The translations under genes were made by a program, and so were the position numbers. The notes below the pieces were generated by a model. That model did no database searches, was not told the DNA's origin, and saw only the letters and a program-made list of their open reading frames with translations. A stretch of DNA of 64,000 nt from JANWVO01 sp037446555 (GTDB lineage: Bacteria > Acidobacteriota > Terriglobia > Bryobacterales > Bryobacteraceae), in assembly GCA_037446555.1 (NCBI GenBank), contig JBBIIK010000001.1:223895-287894 (forward strand), read 5' to 3'. Shown in pieces: positions 9,223-17,023 of this stretch (position 1 is its first letter; the number at the start of each line of letters is the position of its first letter).

Positions 9223-9881
9223 GCTTTCTCGAAAGCGGCGGCGGCTACATCTCCACGTTGCTGGCCGAGTGCGGCCGCATCCATCATCTGTTCGGAACGG
9301 CGGGCCACGAGCCTTCCTCCACCTGGCTGGAACTGAAGCAAGTTCACTCGGCGCGGGTTCTCGATGCGGAGGAATGGCGGCCCGGGATTGAGTGCGACGG
9401 GCTGGCCACGGGCAGGGAAGGCTTGCACGTGGTGGTGAAGACCGCCGACTGCGTGCCGCTTCTCCTTGCCGACACCCGGGGCAGGGCGGTGGCCGCGGTG
9501 CACGCCGGGTGGCGTGGCGTGGCGCAAGGCATCGGGCCCGCGGCGGTGCGCCTTCTGGCAAAACGGTATTCAGTACGTCCCGCGGAACTCGTGGCGGCGA
9601 TGGGGCCCGCCATCGGCGGTTGCTGCTACGAGGTGGGGCCCGAAGTGGCAGTGCAATTCCGGAACATGTTCCCGGAACGGAAGGATCTGGAGCGGCGAAC
9701 CCGGATCGATCTTCGCGAAGCCTTGCGGCGGCAGCTGCTGGCAGCGGGCGTTGAGCCGGGGCGGATGGACGTGACAGAGGAGTGCACCTGCTGCGGGGGG
9801 AATCGGTTCCACTCCTACAGGAGGGACGGGGCTCGAGCGGGGCGCATGTACTCGGAGATCTGGCTGGAGGCCGGGAGCTGA
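9219..9881 (+). CDS. pgeF: Peptidoglycan editing factor PgeF (YfiH, laccase-domain)
   Basis: 220 residues from a GTG that overlaps the nuoB stop (GTGA). Family hallmarks are present: ELKQVHSARV, VVKTADCVPLLL (metal-site Cys), AAVHAGWRGVAQG (His), and AAMGPAIGGCCYEVG. The family hydrolyses L-Ser-containing peptidoglycan precursors in the cytoplasm and was earlier described as a multicopper polyphenol oxidase or purine nucleoside phosphorylase-like enzyme. Coupling to nuoB is unusual and tells little about function. Transcription probably stops at the hairpin at 9901-9927. Confidence 0.9.
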   Translation: MSFLESGGGYISTLLAECGRIHHLFGTAGHEPSSTWLELKQVHSARVLDAEEWRPGIECDGLATGREGLHVVVKTADCVPLLLADTRGRAVAAVHAGWRGVAQGIGPAAVRLLAKRYSVRPAELVAAMGPAIGGCCYEVGPEVAVQFRNMFPERKDLERRTRIDLREALRRQLLAAGVEPGRMDVTEECTCCGGNRFHSYRRDGARAGRMYSEIWLEAGS

Positions 9882-9900
9882 AGGGGCGGGAACAAACAGG

Positions 9901-9927
9901 AAGGGCGCGGGCAATGCCCGCGCCCTT
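9901..9927. terminator. Perfect hairpin between convergent pgeF and dksA-like genes
   Basis: A 12-bp perfect stem with an AAT loop (AAGGGCGCGGGC / GCCCGCGCCCTT) lies between two convergent genes. The stem ends in AA/TT but there is no U tract on either side. It is best read as a bidirectional terminator or transcript end-stabiliser. Confidence 0.6.
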
Positions 9928-9956
9928 GGAATCCGGGAGACCGGGGGCAGGGAGGC

Positions 9957-10334
9957 TCAGGCGACCAAAAGTTCTTCGATCGACTCGCCTTCCTCGGCGC
10001 GCCGCTTGTCCATGTACTCCTGGCAAGAAATGCAGTAAGGAGCCCAGGGCACCGCGTTCAACCGCTTCGGGCTGATTTCCTCGTCGCAACGAAGACAGAT
10101 CCCGTACGAACCGTCAGCAATGCGCTGCAAGGCGGCGCGTACGTTGCGCAGGAGCTGCGTTTCCCGGTCGAGGTTGCGGATGGCCAGCTCGCGCTCGGCG
10201 GCATGCTGAACCTCGTCGATGGCGTCGGGAGTCTTCTCGATGGCGATCCCTTCGCGCTCGCGCACCGCTTGGGACAACTCGGCGAGCTTGGCTTCGAGGA
10301 TCTGCTTGTACTTGTTGAGTTCGGTCTTGGTCAT
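9957..10334 (-). CDS. DksA/TraR-family zinc-finger protein
   Basis: 125 residues. The N-terminal half is a coiled-coil hairpin (KYKQILEAKLAELSQAVRER), and the C-terminal C4 zinc finger reads CLRC then CISC after a 17-residue gap. DksA-type proteins enter the RNA polymerase secondary channel and modulate initiation with ppGpp. The tip lacks a clearly conserved D-x-x-D-x-A motif; it has DAIDEVQHA in the corresponding area, which could serve. The start is ATG 10334 with an AGGGAGA site upstream. A long hairpin-rich gap precedes the gene and could be its leader. Confidence 0.88.
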   Translation of the reverse strand: MTKTELNKYKQILEAKLAELSQAVREREGIAIEKTPDAIDEVQHAAERELAIRNLDRETQLLRNVRAALQRIADGSYGICLRCDEEISPKRLNAVPWAPYCISCQEYMDKRRAEEGESIEELLVA

Positions 10335-10479
10335 GGCCGTATCTCCCTTCTCTTACTCTTGTTCTCCCGTTCCGATCCTTCCAGCACTGGTTTAGACGCT
10401 GAGGAACCAAGCAGGTTCCAAAATCTCAGCGTGCAGCGCTAAGAAATTCTCACATAAGTAACCCCCTAATATAAGTCTG

Positions 10480-10780
10480 CTATCAGCCTCGGGGGCCTCG
10501 GCACGGTGCCGAGGCACAATCCGATAGAATACCACAGCTTTGCAATTGCCGGGCCACTCGCACCCAAGGCTGGGTGCGAACCTCATCCGGGCGGGAAGTC
10601 CGGTCACGCCGACTGCTTCTCGCCCAGGCCAGACACCCCCTGCGGACGTCGCAGCGGAGGCCGCCACCGTCCGGCCTTTCCCATGCGCATGTCAAAGATC
10701 CCGGGTCCGTCCCCGGCCCGCCCGTGGCGACTCCTGCCCATCGGGTTTCACAGGATACAGCGTCTTATCGGCGGACGCAA
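10480..10780. other. Hairpin-rich intergenic region, possible structured RNA or leader
   Basis: The 559-base gap 10335-10893 has no convincing ORF. It holds a string of strong local stems: CTATC 10480-10484 with GATAG 10523-10527 enclosing a 9-bp perfect stem at 10495-10515; an 8-bp perfect stem at 10559-10578; a 10-bp stem with one G-U (GGGCGGGAAG with CTTCTCGCCC) at about 10587-10626; CTGCG/CGCAG at 10640-10654; GCGTC/GACGC near 10760-10780. Read on plus, it would be a free-standing RNA, with GATAGAAT at 10523-10530 as a possible -10. Read on minus, it would be a long leader of the dksA-like gene. It matches no RNA family I know. GC-rich DNA yields stems by chance, so confidence is low. Confidence 0.3.
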
Positions 10781-10893
10781 GCAAAATCGTTAGAGCGTAA
10801 CCTTACAGACGCGAATTTGACTGATTTGTTTCAGCAACTCGCCATTCCTCTCACAGACTGAAGAAATTTAATGGGGCCAGTATGCCGGTGCCG

Positions 10894-12753
10894 CTACTGC
10901 CAGGCGATCCGCGACACCACGACGCCCAGTTCGCGCGGGTCGCCCGGCGCCTGAATGGAACGGTCCACTTCCAGCTCCAGCCGCAAGGTCTTCGCGCCCT
11001 GCCTCGGGGCGGGCAGCGGGAACTCGAGATGGAAAGCGGCGTTGGATGCATCCAGAAGAATGCGGCCCGCCTCGGCCCCGTCAATGCGCGCGACCAAGCG
11101 GACGGGCGGCTTGAGTGTTTCTGGCGGCCGGTACCCATGGATCGAGAGGCTACGGCCCGGGCCATCCGGCGCCGCAAGGGTGGCCTCGGCACGAAGCCTG
11201 GTCCAGCGCCCGCCCTCTTCAGGCTCATGCCACCCTTGGCCGAGCCAACGTGCGGCGGCCGGGTCCGCCAGATCGATGTGCGCAGGTGGAAGATCCAGCC
11301 ACTCATGCGGCAGGCGGTGGAGGTAGAGCCGGGTGACGGCCCGCAAGCGCCGGTCTTCCCACCGGTAGGCCACCAACCGGCCCATCCGAGCAGCCTCGGC
11401 GATCTCGGCAGGCGAGCAAATGTCGCCGGTGATCGAAGGGAACCCCGGAGGCAGCTCCACGGTGCCGGCGGCGGCGGGATCGAGGCAAATGCGGGAAGAA
11501 AGCAGGATGCGGCTGTCGGCGAACGCCGCCCAGAACAGGTCGTTGCCGATGCCGGAAACGGCGATCAGCTTGCCGGGATGCGCTTCGACGGCGCGCTCCA
11601 GCGCATGGAACAGGTATCGCGCCTGCAAGCCTCTTTTGTAGCGCCATTCGGCTGTCATCCGGTGGGCCGCGCCGGCATAGAGCAGGTGCAAACCGAGCAG
11701 CAGGGAAACGCCCGCTCTCGCGCTCCAGCCGCGCCGCCACGCGGCGGCGAGCGCCGTGGCGGCGAGCCAGGCCAGTCCAACCGAGGGAATGGCCACGTAG
11801 TAGTTCATCACATGGTCTCGCAGCGGCAGCACGGGCGCGATGGCGAGTGTGAACCAGACGAATCCGAAAACCGCCAGCCGGTTGCATGCCCGCCACGCCA
11901 GGGCCAGCCATGCCAGCACCGCCAAACCGCAGATGGCCGCCACAACGCGCCGGGGCAGCCACGGGACGGGCCAATGCGCTGGGTCGAGATCGCCCGCCAG
12001 AGCCAGTGACCAATACTGCGCGTATGAACGCACCATGGAGAGATCCCAGTGACGGGCATAAATGCCCTCGGCGGGCTTCGGGATTAGCAGCATGTGCGCG
12101 GCAGCGAAGGCGGCGCTTGCCAGCCACAGCCACAGCAGGGCCCGCGGCACGCTTCTCCGCTCCAGCCAGCACCAAGCCGTCGCCAGTGCCGGATAAACCA
12201 CCGCCACTTCCAGCGCCGCGAAGCCGAGCATAAACAGCGCGCACTGCGCTGCGAACCACGTGCGCCGGCCCGTCTCCAGCCAGCGCAACAGGCAGGCGAA
12301 CGCTCCCAGCAGGAAGAAAGCGCAAAGGATCTGGTTGTAGGCCGAAAGCCAGGCCAGCGGCACGGCCACGCCCAATCCTGCCGACCAAAGCAGCGGCGCT
12401 GCGGCCGCCGCCAGGCGCGAGCCGGACAGACGCAGTGTGATCCAGTACAGCAGGGCAAGGTTCGCGATCTGCGTGGCCAGCACCACAAGGTGGAATGCGC
12501 GGTGGTCGAGGCCGAAAAGGCGTTCCAGTGCGAGGAAAAAGAGCCGTTCGCTCAGCACGCGGACGGTTCCCTGGGCGGCTGGCGCGAACACGGCCCGCAT
12601 CAGGTCGCCCAAAGAACTCACGTTCCGCCCGAGGCTCAGCCACGCGAAGTCATCCTGCTGGAACCAGCTGCGCAGGCCGTGCCAGTCGAGCCAGAGAACC
12701 AGTGCAGGCGCAAGCAGGAACAGCAGTGCGTCGCGCCGCTCGAGCCGTGTCAT
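10894..12753 (-). CDS. Polytopic membrane protein, glycosyltransferase-C-like, with C-terminal soluble domain
   Basis: 619 residues. The first ~350 contain about ten membrane segments in the arrangement of PMT/ArnT-type (GT-C fold) enzymes: one segment, then a large loop containing a DD pair (WFQQDDFAWLSLGRN) where such enzymes hold catalytic acidic residues. The C-terminal ~260 residues are soluble and include a beta-rich stretch (LRLELEVDRSIQAPGDPREL). GT-C enzymes use polyprenyl-phosphate sugars, so glycan or protein glycosylation is likely but not proven. The ATG at 12753 overlaps the upstream lipoprotein stop by four bases, so the genes are translationally coupled. Confidence 0.7.
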   Translation of the reverse strand: MTRLERRDALLFLLAPALVLWLDWHGLRSWFQQDDFAWLSLGRNVSSLGDLMRAVFAPAAQGTVRVLSERLFFLALERLFGLDHRAFHLVVLATQIANLALLYWITLRLSGSRLAAAAAPLLWSAGLGVAVPLAWLSAYNQILCAFFLLGAFACLLRWLETGRRTWFAAQCALFMLGFAALEVAVVYPALATAWCWLERRSVPRALLWLWLASAAFAAAHMLLIPKPAEGIYARHWDLSMVRSYAQYWSLALAGDLDPAHWPVPWLPRRVVAAICGLAVLAWLALAWRACNRLAVFGFVWFTLAIAPVLPLRDHVMNYYVAIPSVGLAWLAATALAAAWRRGWSARAGVSLLLGLHLLYAGAAHRMTAEWRYKRGLQARYLFHALERAVEAHPGKLIAVSGIGNDLFWAAFADSRILLSSRICLDPAAAGTVELPPGFPSITGDICSPAEIAEAARMGRLVAYRWEDRRLRAVTRLYLHRLPHEWLDLPPAHIDLADPAAARWLGQGWHEPEEGGRWTRLRAEATLAAPDGPGRSLSIHGYRPPETLKPPVRLVARIDGAEAGRILLDASNAAFHLEFPLPAPRQGAKTLRLELEVDRSIQAPGDPRELGVVVSRIAWQ

Positions 12754-13280
12754 TGCGCCTTCGCAGGGACGAGCCGGAACTGCCTGGGAATCACGCCCAG
12801 CCGCCTCATTTCGCCTCCTCGAGGCGGGACGAAGCGGTCGAGCGTGAAATCCACGATGATTCCGTCATCCTTCAGGAGCGCTGCGGGCACCGGAAAGACT
12901 GCCGTGTGGGTTCCGGCGCCGGGCGAGCGCCACGCTGGCAACTCCTGGTCGTCCAACCTGGCGGAGATCGTCAGCCCCTCCAAATCGCTGGCGGCTGCTT
13001 CGGGCACGATCAGTTCGAACTCGAGGCGGGCCTCCCCGCCGCGCAGTTCCTTGGGCACGCCGAGGGCGATGGTGAACTGCGGCGCCGACCAGCGCCAGCC
13101 GGCCGGTTCGGGGGCATGAAAGCCATCCAGGAGTTGTCCCTCATCCGCCGGGCTGGTGGCGTCGATGGAGGATTGCAGCGGCTCGGGCTCCTCGATGGTC
13201 AGGGAAGGATCGGGATGACGCGCCTGCCGGCAGCCGGATGCGGCCAGAAGGATCGCGGCTGCCGCTAATGCTCTGCGCAA
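12750..13280 (-). CDS. Small exported lipoprotein, unknown function
   Basis: 176 residues if translation starts at TTG 13280. That start is preferred because GGAGG lies seven bases upstream and the product then begins with a lipoprotein signal (RRALAAAAILLAASGC). The frame extends further upstream but only as junk over the preceding gene. The mature part has a predicted beta-sandwich look (ARLEFELIVPEAAASDLEGL, THTAVFPVPAALLKDDGIIV), resembling the C-terminal domain of the next protein. It overlaps the upstream molybdopterin oxidoreductase by 16 bases and the downstream membrane protein by 4. Confidence 0.65.
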   Translation of the reverse strand: MRRALAAAAILLAASGCRQARHPDPSLTIEEPEPLQSSIDATSPADEGQLLDGFHAPEPAGWRWSAPQFTIALGVPKELRGGEARLEFELIVPEAAASDLEGLTISARLDDQELPAWRSPGAGTHTAVFPVPAALLKDDGIIVDFTLDRFVPPRGGEMRRLGVIPRQFRLVPAKAQ

Positions 13281-15241
13281 GGCCGGACCTCCACCAGGCA
13301 ATTGTAGAACGTGGGCCCGCCTCCGATGTCGGTGAGCCGGTCGGCGATCAGCGAATTCACGTTGACGCCGCCGGCGGCGGAAGGCCACCGCCCCGAAGGC
13401 GCACGCACTACGCCCGGGCGCACGAAGGGGCCCACCCGCGCCCGCAGCCGCACGGCGCCGCGCGCATTGAAGACCTCCACGGGCGCGCCGTCGGCGATGC
13501 CGCGCGGGGCGGCGTCTTCCGGGTGAATTTCGAGCACGCCGCTCTCCTCCTGTACGCGCTCGAGCATGCCGAACGACGAGTTCAGCCCGTCATGAGCTTT
13601 TGAGCTGACCAGTTCGAGCGGGAAGCGCGGATCGAACTCCGTGCCCAGGCGGCTCTCCTCCGGCGGCGCATAGGCCAGCGGTTCGCCGTCCAGGTTCGGC
13701 TGCACGCCCGCCATCGGAAGCTCCGGAACGTTCAGCCGCACGAAGCGCTCCCGCTCCAGCCGCTCGGGCGTGATGCCCGCCAGATAAGGCGAATTCGTGT
13801 CGAGCGCTTGCCGGATCAGCGCGTCGTCAGTGTCTGCAAAGCGTGGATCGGTGAAGCCCATCCGGCGCGCCAGCAGGCGGAAGATTTCGGTGTTCGGCTT
13901 GCACTCGCCAGGCGCGGGCACGGCGGGCCGGGCCATCTGAAGGTAGTAGTGCCCGTAGGAGAAGTACAGATCGGCGTGCTCGAGGAATGTGGTGGCGGGC
14001 AGCACGATGTCGGCGAAGCGGGCGGTGTCGGTGAGGAAGTGATCGATCACGACGGTGAACAGGTCCTCCCGCCGCAGTCCGGCGAGCACCGCCTGCTGGT
14101 TGGGCGCGATGGCCGCGGGATTGGAATTGTAGACGACCAGCGCCTTCACCGGAGGATCGGCGAGTTCGGTGAGGGCGCGGCCGAGCAGCGTCATGTTCAC
14201 GGTACGCGCCGGCGGGCCGAGATCGGGCCGCTCAAGCGCCGCGCGGTTGACCTGAAAGGCGCCGCTGGTAGTGAGCTGGAAGCCGCCGCCGCGCTCCTCC
14301 CAGGCTCCGATCAGGGCGGGCAGCAGGCTGATGGCGCGCACGGCGCGGCCGCCGCGCTGGCTGCGCTGCAAGCCGTAGTTCAGGCGGATCACGGCCGGGC
14401 GCGTGGTTCCGTACTCGCGGGCCAGGCGCCGGATGTCCTCCGCGGCGATGCCGGTCAGGCGCGCCACGCGCTCCGGAGGATATTCGGCGGCGCGGGCGCG
14501 CAGGGATTCGTCTCCGTCGAGCGGCCGCGCCAGGGCTTCTTCGTAGAGAACGTGCATCAGTCCCAGCGCGAGGGCGAGATCCGTGCCGGGATATGGCGCC
14601 AGGTGCCAGTCGGCCAGCTCGGCGGTCTTCGTGCGGACGGGATCGACGACGACGAAGCGTGCGCCGCGGCGGCGCGCCTCGACGACGAAAGGCCACAGGT
14701 GGACGTTGGTCGCCAGAATGTTGGCGCCCCAGGCGACGATATAGCGGGCGTGGACGAAATCCTCCGGCGGCGTCCCCATGCGGCGGCCGTAGGCTTCCAT
14801 CAGGCCCGCGCCGCCGGCCGAGGCGCAGATGGTGCGGTCCAGCCGTGACGCGCCCAGGCGGTGAAAGAAGCGGCGGTCCATGGAGCCGCTCTGCAGGAAT
14901 CCCAGCGTGCCGCCGTAGCTGTAGGGCAGCACCGCTTCGGCGCCATCGGAGGCGGTGACGGCGGAGAGCCGGGCAGCCACGTGATCCAGCGCCTCTTCCC
15001 AACTGATGCGCTCGAACTGCGCTTCTCCCTTCGCGCCAGTACGGCGCAACGGATGCAGCAGCCGCTGCGGGTGGTATTCGCGCTCGAGATAACGCGCCAC
15101 TTTGGCGCAAAGAAAGCCCTGCGTGACCGGGTGCGCCGGATCGCCGCGCAGCCGGGTGGCGCGGCCGCCGTCGGCCTCCACGATGATGGCGCAGCAGTCC
15201 GGGCAATCCAGGGCGCAGACGGAATGGCGGATCTCGGCCAC
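13265..15241 (-). CDS. Molybdopterin oxidoreductase (DMSO reductase superfamily, BisC/FdhF-like)
   Basis: 658 residues from a GTG at 15241. An N-terminal 4Fe-4S motif is visible (SVCALDCPDCCAI then FLCAKV about 30 residues on), followed by the catalytic domain (GGTLGFLQSGSMDRRF, GANILATNVHLWPF, NPAAIAPNQ) and a C-terminal cofactor-binding domain (LELVSSKAHDGLNSSF, VEVFNARGAVRLRARV). There is no Tat signal, so a cytoplasmic location is likely. The family binds bis-MGD and reduces or oxidises small molecules; substrate cannot be read from sequence. No electron-transfer subunit is adjacent. A MoaD-MoaE fusion for the cofactor is at 52045-52764. Confidence 0.88.
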   Translation of the reverse strand: MAEIRHSVCALDCPDCCAIIVEADGGRATRLRGDPAHPVTQGFLCAKVARYLEREYHPQRLLHPLRRTGAKGEAQFERISWEEALDHVAARLSAVTASDGAEAVLPYSYGGTLGFLQSGSMDRRFFHRLGASRLDRTICASAGGAGLMEAYGRRMGTPPEDFVHARYIVAWGANILATNVHLWPFVVEARRRGARFVVVDPVRTKTAELADWHLAPYPGTDLALALGLMHVLYEEALARPLDGDESLRARAAEYPPERVARLTGIAAEDIRRLAREYGTTRPAVIRLNYGLQRSQRGGRAVRAISLLPALIGAWEERGGGFQLTTSGAFQVNRAALERPDLGPPARTVNMTLLGRALTELADPPVKALVVYNSNPAAIAPNQQAVLAGLRREDLFTVVIDHFLTDTARFADIVLPATTFLEHADLYFSYGHYYLQMARPAVPAPGECKPNTEIFRLLARRMGFTDPRFADTDDALIRQALDTNSPYLAGITPERLERERFVRLNVPELPMAGVQPNLDGEPLAYAPPEESRLGTEFDPRFPLELVSSKAHDGLNSSFGMLERVQEESGVLEIHPEDAAPRGIADGAPVEVFNARGAVRLRARVGPFVRPGVVRAPSGRWPSAAGGVNVNSLIADRLTDIGGGPTFYNCLVEVRPCAEH

Positions 15242-15256
15242 GGGTTTCTTCTGATC

Positions 15257-15676
15257 TTACCCGTCCCGGCGGGCCAGGCGAATGCGGCCGCGGGCGAGGC
15301 GGCGGATGAAATCGAGATCGCCGTCCAGAAAATCGTACTCCGGCAAGGCCTCGGCGCGCGCCCAGGCGATCTGCTGAAATGTGCGCGGCTGCGGCTCGCC
15401 CTGGAACGACTGAACCTGATGGAACAGCAGAATGAGGGGCGGACGGCCGGAGACGCACTGCTCGTAACGTGCGACTTCGGGGCCGATTTCGGCTTCGATG
15501 CCCAACTCTTCGCGCAACTCCCGTCGCAGAGCGCCCTTGGGCGTTTCTCCCGCCTCAACTTTTCCTCCGGGAAACTCCCATTTCAGCGCGTGGCGGTCCC
15601 CGGCCATGCGCTGGCCGATGAGGAACAGGCCATCGCGCTGCAGCACTCCGGCGACGACGATGACGGAACGGGCCAT
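15257..15676 (-). CDS. NUDIX hydrolase (MutT-like)
   Basis: 139 residues from ATG 15676 (MARSVIVVAGVLQRDGLFLI). The Nudix box is complete: GGKVEAGETPKGALRRELRE followed by ELGIE. A start this late gives the usual MutT N-terminus; the longer frame upstream lacks family similarity. MutT enzymes remove oxidised dGTP from the nucleotide pool, but the subfamily cannot be fixed by eye. It lies 15 bases upstream of the molybdopterin oxidoreductase and may be its first co-transcribed gene. Confidence 0.85.
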   Translation of the reverse strand: MARSVIVVAGVLQRDGLFLIGQRMAGDRHALKWEFPGGKVEAGETPKGALRRELREELGIEAEIGPEVARYEQCVSGRPPLILLFHQVQSFQGEPQPRTFQQIAWARAEALPEYDFLDGDLDFIRRLARGRIRLARRDG

Positions 15677-15838
15677 GGATCGAGGCAGGCGGAAGGAAAA
15701 TCGGGACCGCTGCTTTGATTTTACTGCGCCGCGCGCGGCTCGCGCCTTCGGCCCGAATCTGAGCGGGGCACCGCGTGTTGACAATCAGGCTCAGGGACGT
15801 GAGACTGGGGGTGCCATCGTCGCCCGGATGGCACGATT

Positions 15839-16599
15839 ATGCCCGCTACGCCGCGCATCGAGTATCACGGCCTGCCCGGTACAGCGGTGTATTTGTTCGG
15901 CGTGGATGCCCCGGAGTTCCGGGATCTGCTGGAACCATGCAGTCCAGCGGCGGCGGACCCGATGTGGCTGGCGGTGATCGTACGGAATGCTTCTCCGAAA
16001 GCATTGACCGCCGTGCTGGTGCACTACGAAGCGTCCGAATCCGGCGGGCGAACCCACGCCGTGGATTTTCTCTGGCACACGACGCAGAACCTGGAACACC
16101 GCAAGGCCCGTCCCGGCGAGTCCGTGCTGGTGGACCCGGTTCTCGGGGTTGCCAGGATTGTACGGGAGGGCAAGCAAGCGCCTTGGGGCGGCGGAGATGC
16201 GCCCGCCGGCGCGCAGCGATTGGCCCGGTTTGCGCAGGCGGAGCGGGTGCAGGTGCGGTTGGACTCCGTGATCTATGAGGACGGGCAACTGTTGGGGCCG
16301 GACGTGGCGGGGCTCGAGAAGAGGATGACGGCCTGGTTGCGGGCCGAAAGGGATCTGCACGACGCGCTGCTTCGTATGCCTGCCGGCGAGAGACGCCGCT
16401 ATCTGGAAGGGCTCGCCGGCGATCCTGTTTCGGCCTGGATGCGTGCGATGGAAGAGGGGATGAGTCCTCCGCGCACCGGTACGGCGTGGCCGCCATTCTC
16501 CTGAACCTTTGCCAGAATGCCGCCGGCGAGGAGCAGTTCCTGTCCTGGCTGGACCAGACGCTCGGCCATCCCGTGCCGGCACCGCGCCGCGCGGCGTAA
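15839..16599 (+). pseudogene. Conserved-looking hypothetical gene with C-terminal frameshift
   Basis: ATG 15839 opens a 221-residue frame ending at 16504 (begins MPATPRIEYHGLPGTAVYLF). Its last ten residues look wrong, while the +1-type alternative frame from about 16465 reads AHRYGVAAILLNLCQNAAGE and continues in good protein style to a stop at 16597-16599. A single indel near 16462-16472 (GAGTCCTCCGCG) therefore probably splits a ~253-residue protein. No family is recognised; no signal peptide or membrane segment is visible. Either a recent frameshift or a base-calling error. Confidence 0.55.
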
Positions 16600-16639
16600 G
16601 CGTTGTGCTACACGAAGATTGAGGAGGCGGGTTCCCGGC

Positions 16640-17023
16640 GTGTACAGCGAAGCGTTGCTCGATCACTTTCGTAATCCCCGTCACGCAGGCGTGCTGGAGG
16701 CGCCGGCGCTGATTGTGGACGTCGATAATCCGGCCTGCGGCGACTGGCTGCGCCTGAGCGCGAGGATCGAGGGCGGCGCTGTCGCACGCGCCGCGTTTCA
16801 GGTGAAAGGATGCACGGCATCGATCGCCTGCGGATCGGCGCTCGCCGAATGGCTGCACGGGCGCCGGCTGGCCGAGCTGGAGGACGGGGGCAGGGAAGCG
16901 GTGCGGTCTGCAGTGGAACAGGCCGTGGGCGGGCTTCCCGCCGCTTCCCGGCATGCGGCAGATCTGTGCGCCGATGGTGTAGCGGCGCTGGTGCGCGCGG
17001 CTAAGGCCGAGGCTTCGGCTTGA
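16640..17023 (+). CDS. IscU/NifU-like iron-sulfur scaffold protein
   Basis: 127 residues from a GTG at 16640 (VYSEALLDHFRNPRHAG) with GAGGAGG upstream at 16621. Scaffold ligands are present: C33 and D35 in NPACGD, C58 in VKGCTAS and a late C110 (HAADLCADG). An additional C64 lies nearby. The family assembles [2Fe-2S] clusters before handing them to apoproteins. No cysteine desulfurase or other isc/suf/nif gene is near, and the last cysteine sits in a divergent context, so this may be a specialised paralogue. The 3' end overlaps the convergent M16 peptidase gene by 23 bases. Confidence 0.8.
   Translation: MYSEALLDHFRNPRHAGVLEAPALIVDVDNPACGDWLRLSARIEGGAVARAAFQVKGCTASIACGSALAEWLHGRRLAELEDGGREAVRSAVEQAVGGLPAASRHAADLCADGVAALVRAAKAEASA

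Noticed and set aside
10587..10626. SRP RNA, RNase P or cobalamin riboswitch in the 10.4-10.9 kb gap
   Set aside because: GGGAAGTCCGG recalls fragments of these RNAs, but the defining conserved blocks (GGAAGGAAGCAG, GAGGAAAGTCCG with its partner, B12 box) are absent.
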